Positions 55,095 to 64,000 of a stretch of DNA of 64,000 nucleotides are shown piece after piece. Origin of the DNA: Pseudovirgaria hyperparasitica (taxonomy: Eukaryota; Ascomycota; Dothideomycetes; Acrospermales; Acrospermaceae); NCBI RefSeq assembly GCF_010093815.1, contig NW_022985551.1:2181087-2245086 (forward strand), given 5' to 3'. The number at the start of each line of letters is the position of its first letter. The stretch's first letter is position 1. Below the pieces are notes generated by a model, which was given only the letters and a program-made list of their open reading frames with translations, was not told where the DNA came from and made no database searches. Both the position numbers and the translations under genes were made by a program.

Positions 55095-56277
55095 ATGTCT
55101 CGCGTTCTTCTCACTGGTGGAAGTGGCTTTATTGCCGCACATACCCTTGATGTACTGCTGGAGCACGGGTGAGTGTTCACTATATATCGCACTTGTCTCG
55201 TCGCACGTGCTGACGTTGCACCGCAGCCACTCTGTGGTCACGACAGTGCGATCACAGGAGAAGGCAGACAAGATCAAAGAGGCTCATCCCAATGTCGGCA
55301 AGGACAAATTAGATTTCGCCATTGTGGAGGATATCGCGCAGCCTGATGCCTTCGAAAAGGCGGTCGTTTCAGACCCGCCATTCGAGATTGTCTTGCACAC
55401 GGCTTCGCCTTTCCATTTTAATGTCACGGATGTTCAGAAGGTTGGTGCCGTACATGTCAAAGTGTTGTTTTGTGCTAATAGAGCCCAGGAACTACTGGAT
55501 CCCGCTGTTATTGGCACAACTGGAATCCTGAAATCTATTAAGAAGCATGCACCCACTGTGAAGAGGGTTGTCATTACGTCTTCTTTTGCTGCTATCCTCA
55601 GCCCCAAGACAGGTTTCGCTAAGGGTGTTACATATTCAGAAGAGAATTGGAACGATATCACTACGGAAGAAGCGCTCCAAAATCCACAGAATGGTTACAG
55701 AGGTCGGTCAAACAACAAGTATGCACACTATACCAACGGCTAATTGAACATAGCCAGTAAGACATTTGCAGAGAGAGCAGCATGGGATTTCGTGGAGAAA
55801 GAGAAGCCAAACTTCCAACTCTCAACCATCAACCCTCCGTTGGTCTTCGGCCCGATCGTGCACTATCTCAATTCCTTAGACGGCTTGAACACCTCAAACC
55901 AGCGTGTCCGTGATATCATCCAAGGTAAATCCAAGGCAGGGATCCCCGCGACTGGTGTCTACATATGGGTCGATGTTCGAGATGTTGCCCTTGCGCATGT
56001 CAAGGCGTTCGAAGCGCCAAACGCAGGAAACAAGCGTTTTTTCGTCACAGAAGGCGGACATTTCAACAATAGGTTGATTGTGGATATCATTCGGAAAAAC
56101 TTCCCGGAGTACGAGTCTCAACTACCAAGCCCGGATGTGAAGGGCGGTGAGTATCCAGCGGATGGTGTGTTCACAGCGAACAACAAGCAATCGATTGAAG
56201 TGCTTGGTTTGAAGTACAGGAAATTTGAGGATACTATTGTTGACACGGTCAAATCGCTGCAGAATGTGGGAGCATAG
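55095..56277 (+). CDS. NAD(P)-dependent reductase, GRE2/dihydroflavonol-reductase type (extended SDR)
   Basis: Four exons, 55095-55168, 55227-55440, 55489-55702 and 55754-56277, give 341 aa. It is an extended short-chain dehydrogenase related to yeast Gre2, which reduces methylglyoxal, isovaleraldehyde and other ketones or aldehydes. The Rossmann motif is LLTGGSGFIAAH near the N-terminus. SSFAAI provides the catalytic Ser region, and the third join creates YRASK, the catalytic YxxxK. Later motifs include INPPLVFGP and WVDVRDVALAH. The second intron (55441-55488, 48 nt) has no stop and keeps frame, so only homology reveals it; removing it joins TDVQK to ELLDPAV. Cytosolic; physiological substrate unknown. 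Confidence 0.92.
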
Positions 56278-56879
56278 TTGGTCTGCACAGTGCAAAATCT
56301 AAAGAGACAAGGTGTTAGCCCATGAAGAAGAACGCAGGAACACAGAAATGAATTTGTTTGAGACATCTCATATTGTTGAGCTTGACGGCTTTTTATTGAA
56401 CGTCAACGTGCAATGCACTCAGAAGTTATCGTTTGAAGAAAAATAATCATTGCGAGCATAGAAATCAGGATCGCCACTTACCAGTACAGATTAGGACTCG
56501 CAGCCTGCACACATCTGCAGGCAATCACGACTAAGATGGGAAATTGCCATAACGAGACAGGCGATTAGTTTGCGAGGCAAAAGTGTTGCGGTGTGGAGGA
56601 AGATGTAGAAGAACATTTGGCCATGAGAGCTCGCACAAATTTCTTGCTACCTAGCGACCTACGCGGCTTCGGCGAAACTTGCTCCTCCGAGAGCTGCCCC
56701 TCCACCTGTTGAGTTGTTCGAGGGGCCATATCTACCAGGCAACATACCAAACATTGATCTGGACACCACTCTTACGTTCTCGTGTACATTAAATCTTCCC
56801 TCTCGAAGATACTTCGATCTTTTTTACGTCGATCAATCCATCCACTAGCTCCTGCGCAAAAAAAATAAACTCCAGCAAA
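56278..56879. other. 602-bp intergenic region before NTF2
   Basis: No gene is recognised. The right end, with an A-rich stretch and tccagcaaaATGG, is the NTF2 leader. Confidence 0.4.
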
Positions 56880-57552
56880 ATGGGTAGGAGGAATCAGAAG
56901 TGCGCCGTGAAGCATGGCTAACAGATCTAGCGGACTTTCAAGGCATTGCTCGTACGTCTACATCTATTGCGGCGAAGGGCTGCACAAACAGTGCTTGGCC
57001 TATTATGGGCTTTGACTTACACGCTTGTTGTTATAGAACAGTTCGTCGAATTCTACTACAAGACCTTCGATGAGAATCGCGCATCTCTTCAGAGCCTCTA
57101 CGTAAGTATATATTACCCTCAAGTTGTACAGTGGCCTTAGCTAACCGGAGTCGTGAAACAAGCGCGAGCAATCCATGCTCACATTCGAGAGCGCCCCATC
57201 TCAAGGAGCAGTGGCCATCACCGAGAAACTAGTAGTACGTCCAATATCGTCCTACACAACCTGAAGTCCTCACTGAGATGCGCGATACAGGGGCTTCCAT
57301 TCCAGAAGGTCCAACATAAAGTGAATACTCTGGATGCTCAGCCTACATCCGAGGATGGCGGCATCATGGTCATGGTGACTGGCCAATTGCTTGTATGTGC
57401 ATACATTAGGAGAGGAGACGAAGGATATATCTGACAAAAACCAGGTCGACGAGGAGCAGAATGTTATGAACTTTTGTCAGACCTTCCAACTCAAGCGTGA
57501 CGGCGGAAGCTACTTCGTCTTCAACGACGTTTTCCGCTTGGTATACGGCTAG
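56880..57552 (+). CDS. NTF2: nuclear transport factor 2
   Basis: Six exons: 56880-56883, 56925-56951, 57037-57101, 57163-57234, 57291-57392 and 57445-57552. Together they encode 125 aa, exactly the usual NTF2 length. NTF2 imports Ran-GDP into the nucleus and binds FxFG nucleoporins. The spliced protein starts MDLADFQGIAQQFVEFYY and continues DENRASLQSLY, EQSMLTFESAPSQG and VGLPFQKVQHKVNTLDAQP. It ends SYFVFNDVFRLVYG. All are strongly conserved. The coding part of the first exon is only four bases (ATGG), after which a 41-nt intron begins. No ordinary ORF search would find this gene, because no exon exceeds 108 nt. Confidence 0.97.
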
Positions 57553-58307
57553 ATAATCTATCATTCATGGGTCATTATGGGAATCAAATAGCGTCAAAAT
57601 GGGTATCGGTGCGGCAGGCGGTTATGGATTAGGCGTAGATCAAGACTTGGACTATCCTGGGCAGTCCTTGTCGGTACGATACCATACCTTATCTATGTTG
57701 AAGAACAAATGAAGTGTTCTATTGAGATACACCGTTGGAGACCCGTAGCAGAGCTAGAAGTGACTGTGATGAACGCATGTAGCGTATCTGAAACTGTATC
57801 GATGGCCAAGAATGATGTATTAAGAACAGGATGCAGAGCGCCTAGATGAGATCGTGGAGCACGGTGCCTTGGTAGACCGCTAGGGAACATTTGAGGCAAT
57901 GCTCTGATCAAGATCAAGATCAAGAGGATTGCGTATGGTTGAGGCGCTGCAGGTAGCTAGGTAATCATGTCATGTCTCCATTTCCGGGAACGTTAGAGCC
58001 GCAGGGCTGTGAAGACTTGGCGCAGTTCGGCGCAACGTAAACTTCGTACGTGGTCCCGTAGGCAACGCTCACTTTCGCAAACAAACTCGACAAGACCACC
58101 AGCTTTCCACTCGCAATTGCAACCCGCTCCAGGCTCCAGACATCCACTGATCAAAGACTCCATTCCTGATAACTTCTGACGCACCCGATAACACTGCTAC
58201 CTGTCCTTCGAGGCTTCGACTCACCTTTGTTTCCGCATCTACAACAATAATCAACAACGTAAACTTACCACAAGAAGTAGAGTCTCTGAACAGATACTCC
58301 ATCCACC
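57553..58307. other. 755-bp intergenic region between NTF2 and TVP18
   Basis: No gene is recognised. The left part is the NTF2 3' UTR; the right part, rich in CA and CT from about 58,190, is the TVP18 leader. GATCAA repeats near 57907-57922 are the only simple sequence. Confidence 0.4.
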
Positions 58308-59066
58308 ATGACTCTTGCCGAAGAACTTAGATCAAGAAACTTCAGTCAGTCCTCCAAGAGTGGTATTGGTCACTTCCTATTGCTAACTGTAAACACAGGT
58401 ATATACGGACAATGGTCAGTAGACTTCAGCTTCACTGTCATCGTCCACATCTTTTCTGCCCCTATTATCATCGGAAGTAGCATCGTACTATATAATCTGC
58501 GGCCTCTATCGCAAGAATGTTTATCTACCGTCCTGCTCTCAAAACGGAATTCGAGAACAAGCGATGCATTACGAATGATAAAAAATGCCGGTATCAGACT
58601 CAGAGCTGACATATCCGTAGGACGGGAATCATATGCATGGTTCTCTGCTTCGCCCTGGGCATCGCCAACATCTTCCATTTTAGCATTGTCATCGTTTTCA
58701 GTGTCATCTGCCTGTAAGTCATGATCCCCCTTGAGTCTACTACACGTCTAACATATGTACTATAGCGTGAGCTCCTTCATCATTCTATTTATAGAGGTAC
58801 CGCTACTCCTTCGTATCTGTCCAACATCCTCGAAATTCGATGCTTTCATCCGACGATTCGCAACAAATTACATGCGCGCTGCTGTCTATGGTGTGATGAG
58901 CTTGGTCCAATGGCTCTCACTCATAGTAGATACAACGAGCTTGATCGCTGCTGCTGTCTTATTGCTTTTTGCTGCAGTGTTCTACACTATCGCGGGTGTC
59001 AAGGGCCAAGGATTTGTCGGCAGCAAGACTTTGGGCGGCCAGGGCGTGGCACAGATGATTGTGTAG
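58308..59066 (+). CDS. TVP18: Golgi apparatus membrane protein TVP18
   Basis: Four exons, 58308-58344, 58399-58414, 58621-58713 and 58766-59066, give 148 aa. TVP18 is a four-helix protein of late Golgi vesicles, found with Tlg2-containing membranes in yeast. The spliced N-terminus reads MTLAEELRSRNFSIYGQWTG, the family signature, followed by CFALGIANIFHF and four hydrophobic helices. The second exon is only 16 nt and the following intron (206 nt) is the longest in this window. Joining the exons in any other way breaks the signature. The ending GSKTLGGQGVAQMIV is also typical. Confidence 0.93.
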
Positions 59067-60854
59067 AGCAAAGACGAAAGGCAGCTACTACAGTGGCACC
59101 TTCCTTGGAATGGTCTGCGAACCTTATTTGGAACTTGAAGAGCATTGGGATGTTTGAGCTTGTGTATTATGTGGAGCGTGAATTACGCTTCTTTGATCAG
59201 TAGCTTTAAAAGTCGGACTGATTTGCGCAGAGCACAATGGAACTTGTGCGATATAGTACTTGGAGTTCTTTTCCCGTGTATCAATACCTTGGCGTTGCCC
59301 TCGTGGGAAAGGAACTGATATTCTGAAGCGACAGCATATTAACGTTGGTTAAGCAGACGCTGCGAACGGCTTTGTAGTAGAAATTAATGAAACTTGTGAT
59401 GATTTGCAATACTGGTTCGAAACTAGCCTAACAACAGGAGATTTTAAATTTCGGTTGCCAAGTCGCGATGCTGGGCTGCATGTTGGTAAGTAGAAGAGCG
59501 CGCTTTGGAGCAAATGTGGCGCATGTCATGCATCGTGAAGAACACTCTACGGCATCCATGATGATCACATCCACAGCTCGCTCGCCCAGTTTTACCCCGC
59601 ATAAGGTGCATGCAAAGCAACATAAATGCCGCACGCTATTTGGAGAGGAACGAATGAGGCGCATAGATGCAGTTCACGGCAGCAAAGAATTCGATCAGCT
59701 GGCGCTGGCGAATCAAGCGTTTGTTGGTTTATGGGAAAACATGGAAACCCAGGGTGCATGACCGGTGCCAGACCATTCATCAATCGAGACAGACTTGAAA
59801 GAGGCGGTGGCCGTCCTTCGTCCATCGTGATCCTGAAGTTTGAACCACGTTTTAAAGAGGGCTGAACTGTCTGCTGAGAGCCTGAGGGGAAGGACATGCA
59901 GGAAAAGAGTGTAGTATCCATTGAAGCCATATGGGTACAGAACTCGCCAGACCTTCCTCTCGCCTGCATCGTATCCATGGATGATGGTAATGATGATGAT
60001 AAAGGCGTGTTCGTCTCATAGAACAACAGTAATAGCCCACGCCACAGCAAATATACATTCTTCAAAATGACCGCACATTCCAAGTTCGCCATACCGGCCA
60101 TGACTTACTACATGATAAAAGGGTAGACATTGCCTAGCTAGTAATAGTATCCATACTGTACCCAATAAATACCCAGTCAGTGCCCCAACAGTCCAGGTGG
60201 GTAGTTGGCGCCGGTTTTGGTGTCATTGCGTGCGATTTCACTGGCCCAACTCGGGCAAGTGACGCAGCCCCAAACCTCTCCGTGCGCCGCTCCTGCAGCA
60301 GCTCTTAAAGGATCGACAGACGCTCCCCACGGACATCTCAAGGTTCCCTACTACTACCTACCCTACCTACCTGATTACCTTAAAGCTTCAACTTCCAATT
60401 ACCTACTTCGTTGAAGACAAGTACGACTGTGTCAACTAGCCTACTTGATTTTACTGGCTCCAATGGTCCTTTGACCAAGACTCAATCGCTACGAATCAAT
60501 TTCCTTATCATCCATATCTGTTACTATATACAAGGTATGTCTGGACCCCGAGATCCTGTTTCCCAACACTAGAGATACATGGCCATCTATGTTACCTTTC
60601 CAGAGCCTCTTGAAGCATTCTTCTAGTTTTCGTTGTGAAGGAGAATCTTCCTTCTGCCAAATGCTTTTGATTGGCTCCAATTCAGAAGTCTTTGGTGAAA
60701 GGTTTCTGCCATATTGTGTCATTATCACGTCCAGAACGACCAAAATCCCCCAGTCTGCAGAAATATATGAATTCTTCGAGAGTGATTGGACAACTACTGA
60801 CAACTGTCTGTCATATATAGACCACTACCGCGTCGTTACTTTACCGATCAATTC
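59067..60854. other. 1.8-kb intergenic region between TVP18 and AIM21
   Basis: No gene is supported. A minus-strand frame at 60489-60803 (104 codons) opens only from TTG and overlaps the AIM21 leader. TACC repeats occur near 60353-60380. The last 300 bp hold the AIM21 promoter. Confidence 0.45.
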
Positions 60855-63849
60855 ATGATGTCAACTCCTTCGATCCCACCTCGTCCGAACCGGGGACAGA
60901 ACCTCGACCCTTCGAGAGCTATGGAAACTCCTAGCATACCTCCCCGACCGAAAGGGAAGCGCGGTGATAATCGTTCCGTCTCCCCGGGTCGCACGTTTGC
61001 TCGGTCGCCTCTGAATGACCCCTCATTCGTTCATACCAAAGGGAAAAAGCCAACTAGTGATGATAATACCCAGATCCGTCGGCCTCCAAGTGTGTCACAG
61101 CTTCCCTCGATAGGCCAGGAAGGTCATGAATATATGGTCAATGATCTTCATCCCGAAGATGCTTCACCGCCCGAGCAGACAAAGTCTGTTAGTAGAGATC
61201 TACCTCTACACGCTCCCACAGCGTCGGTGTCTGCTGCAACTGCTAAAGCCAGAATCTCTGGTGTCACTCGTCCCGAACCTACATCTTCGAGAGGTGAACT
61301 CGAAGTGAAAGCTCGACAGGCCAATTCACAACGCTCTGGGTCTTCAGCTGGAGATGTTTCACGCCCAGCATCGATGATAAAAGATGACGATGAACACGGC
61401 ATTCCTCAAATAGGTTTTCATGTACCCATGTATCCGAACGCTGGAGATGTTCAGGCTCCGACCCCGTCTCAATTGCCTCAGCATGGTTCTACTGGGGTCG
61501 GATTCTTTAACAATGGAGCCCATCGAGAGGGTCGACAGCACACTCGTACCAAGAGCGGCCGGAAAGTCTTTCAGGGGCCTCCGGGAAGCTATGGTATGCA
61601 CGGTCATGGAATGGCTCCACGTGACCCATTAGAGAAATCTTGGTACGACAAGCATCCTGAGGACGCGAAGAAAGAAGCAATGGGCGAATATGGTCCTAAG
61701 ATTCAAGACAATCGCAAAGAATACCATATGAGTCAGGATGATCTGAATAAATTGGTGCACCATCGACTCGGTAAGCTGATGGTAGCTAGCCTGTCTATTA
61801 TAGTTGACACTAATACTATCAGTGAAAGCTCGCGAAGATGCTGGCACACCTGCAGAAGAAGTTGGCTATAAAGTTTCTGAAGAATACCAATCGCGCATGG
61901 CCTCTCCCGCCATTAGTACGGAGAACCTAGCCCCGAATCCCTCCCAGAACCATCTAGAATCCCCACTTCGCAAGGTCGAATCGAACACTACAGAGAAGAA
62001 TGATGTTATTCTCGGCGAAAAGTTGGGAGATCTTTCCCGCACTAGAACAAGTGCAACCGTTGGTGAAAGCCGGGAAAGTCTTGACCTTGTTCGGACCAAG
62101 ACCCAGGAAGATCGCTGGGCGGAGGAGCATGGATACCATGCACCAATTCTCGCAGCTGACGAAGTTGCGAAGCACGAGTTTCCTGAATTTATGCAACCCG
62201 CTGTGTCTCCAGAATTCGACCGTGAGCGACGGCGCAGTGCTGAATTTACTCATGGCGAGCACTCTCTGCGAAAAGTGAACAGCCGACCAGAAAGTCGTAA
62301 CAACGGCTCTCTCAATAATTTGTCACGATTTTCAAGTCGCGAGCAAATCGAGGGTATTCATACACCACTTGACAATGTTCAAGAGTATGAGCCGCTGTTC
62401 CCAGAGGACGACGATGAGAAACTATCAAAGAAAAAACCGAATGCGGTGGAGAAGTTAAAGAGACCTGATCTGGCTCGTTATCACTTTCCAAGTCAAGATG
62501 TGTGGGAAGACGCGCCATCTCATGTTCATTTGTCCACAACGGTCGAGACCCCCGAGCCAGAGGCAGAGGAGGAGATTGGAACCGAAGAGACTTCGCCTAG
62601 AAAGGCTTTCGAAAAGCCTGAGGATGAAGCAGCTCGTAAAGAAACTATTACGAAGCAAGATCAGCTTAACTTCATACCCGAGCAAACTAAGAAGCTAGCT
62701 AAAACCCATATAACTGCCGCTATCATGGCAGATATGCCTACTAGACCTGGTTTGAAGCAAAGGTTCCCAAGCCGTGACATCTGGGAAGATGCGCCCGATG
62801 ATGTGCATCAGTACACAACAGTGGATACACCTGAAGATGAGCTTGATCGACAGCTTGAGCCTATGTCACCCGACGACGTACCAGATATACCAACAGTGCC
62901 TGCCCGACCAACAAAGAGTAAAGCAGCTGATGGTGTATCGCCCGAGAAGAAAGCGCCTGTTGTGCCTGGTCGACCAAAGCCACAAATACCTGCACGGCCA
63001 ACGCGTGCGTTTCACCGTGCTTCCGACGATTCTGATCCCTTCGAAAAGACTGTCTCTACTGAAAGCGCAGATAGTACCGGTAGTGGTGAAGCTAGCACAA
63101 CGAAGCAAAAACCCCAAATTCCTACCAGACCAGGCGGAAGCAAGTTAGCAGCTCTAAAAGCAGGCTTTATGAGTGATCTCAATAGCCGCTTACAACTTGG
63201 CCCTCAAGCCCCTAAAGTTAAGGAACCTGAGAAAGAAGAAGAATCTGAGAAGGCGGTGGAGCCAACACCGCTAGCAGATGCCAGGAAAGGGCGAGCCAAA
63301 GGTCCATCAAGACGCAAACCTGGCGTCTCGCCATCCGGGATTGCTCCATCTACGGCGCCTCAGACTGTGACGCCTGTTTCATTCAGCGTTTCCGCACCCC
63401 GAAGTATCTTCTCTATCTCTAATGAGGGCGTACTGAGCGTGCCAACTCATGATGATGGTACTCTAAACGTGACGGGCCAATCAGCTCCTTCACAAACATC
63501 ACAAATTATAGCTGAGGTACCTCTAGAACAGGACCCTGCATCTACTATTAATGCTGTTGACGCTGCTGATGGCGTCAATCTTACCAAGGCACCTACAGCT
63601 GAGCAGAGTACACAGACTGGCCAACTTGATATTCGGATCTCCTCGCCCACCGGCGAAAAGGAGAACGTTACCGCGTATGTTGGTGGCAATGCTCACGAGG
63701 ATGGTGATGTTGTAATAGACAAGGACGGAGTGGAACATGTTAGCGGAAAATCAGCTCCAGCATCACCTACGGTTTCGAATGCTTCGGCCAAACCCGTTGT
63801 CAATGAGCCTGACACTATAGAGCAGAAAACAACTGATGGCGAGGCTTGA
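60855..63849 (+). CDS. AIM21: AIM21-like actin-regulating protein
   Basis: Two exons, 60855-61770 and 61823-63849, joined across a 52-nt intron (gtaagc...actatcag), give 980 aa. Aim21 binds Tda2 and capping protein at cortical actin patches and tunes actin assembly in endocytosis. The protein starts STPSIPPRPNRG and carries several PxxPxRP SH3 or capping-protein ligands (IPPRPKG, VPARPTKS, IPARPTRAF, IPTRPGGSKLAALK). The core KLAALKAGFMSDLNSRLQLGP near the C-terminal third resembles the family's capping-protein interaction motif. A duplicated unit, FPSxDxWEDAPxxVH followed by TTVxTPE, occurs near residues 525 and 617. The rest is disordered and hydrophilic. The family call rests on layout and motifs. 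Confidence 0.85.
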
Positions 63850-64000
63850 GAGGTGTCATAATATTTCACCGGTATTTGGCGTATGGTATTGTCTATGTAA
63901 CACTCACTCATCCATATGTATGGTATTTACTGCTTGTCGCTTCCATCAAGTGAAGGCATCATTCGCCTCAATATATAGTAGTGAATATTATAGGCAATGA
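63850..64000. other. AIM21 3' flank to the window end
   Basis: AT-rich sequence expected to contain the AIM21 3' UTR; no further gene begins before the window ends. Confidence 0.4.

Noticed and set aside
57538-57848. Possible alternative last exon of NTF2 after an acceptor at about 57594
   Set aside because: The frame stays open for over 200 nt, but the canonical exon already ends in the conserved VFRLVYG at 125 aa, and the extension looks unlike protein.
60489-60803. 104-codon minus-strand frame upstream of AIM21
   Set aside because: It opens from TTG, lacks an ATG near its start, shows no domain, and overlaps the likely AIM21 leader.

Overview
This window is nuclear DNA of a filamentous ascomycete (Pezizomycotina). 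The evidence is short spliceosomal introns (mostly 41-60 nt, GT...AG, CTRAY-like branch sites), fungus-restricted families (SIP5, TVP18, AIM21, an NIS1-type effector, PDR-type ABC transporter) and a plain, non-mobile gene order. A pectin methylesterase and an NIS1-like secreted protein point to a plant-associated species. Dothideomycetes is a reasonable guess but is not proven by the sequence. I recognise no transposon, rRNA or secure tRNA gene. Exon joins below were read by hand from splice signals and reading frame, with no transcript support.

Layout. 0.2-9.5 kb: DUF676/ROG1-type lipase, dolichyl-phosphate mannose synthase DPM1, a single-pass membrane protein, a lipid-kinase-fold (DAGK/LCB kinase) protein and a DUF1349 protein. 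10.5-13.6 kb: a six-exon secreted Cys-rich protein I do not recognise, convergent with an atypical kinase. 14.6-25.7 kb: SIP5, RAD26/CSB, a CCDC174-like protein and pectin methylesterase. 25.7-36.9 kb: an 11-kb gene-poor tract rich in microsatellites, with one convincing gene (acidic, ECM13-like). 36.9-46.5 kb: LtrA-family membrane protein, GNAT acetyltransferase, full-size PDR ABC transporter and an M24 metallopeptidase-like protein. 48.0-49.9 kb: NIS1-type effector and a secreted endonuclease/exonuclease/phosphatase protein. 50.4-63.8 kb: a dense housekeeping block with 3-ketoacyl-CoA thiolase, DUF3245-like protein, succinyl-CoA ligase beta (LSC2), GRE2-like reductase, NTF2, TVP18 and AIM21.

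The genes do not form one pathway or an obvious secondary-metabolite cluster. Small functional themes exist. Lipid and membrane trafficking is represented by lipase, lipid kinase, DPM1 and TVP18. Central carbon metabolism is represented by thiolase (acetyl-CoA) and LSC2 (TCA cycle). Host or environment interaction is represented by pectin methylesterase, NIS1-like effector, secreted EEP protein, PDR pump and the unknown secreted protein.

The observations most worth following are: stop-free in-frame introns hidden inside apparently continuous reading frames; a sharp switch from C-rich to G-rich third codon positions part-way through several genes; the unrecognised 564-residue secreted protein; and the 11-kb gene-poor tract around a conserved acidic protein. 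I did not find a convincing new multi-gene system.
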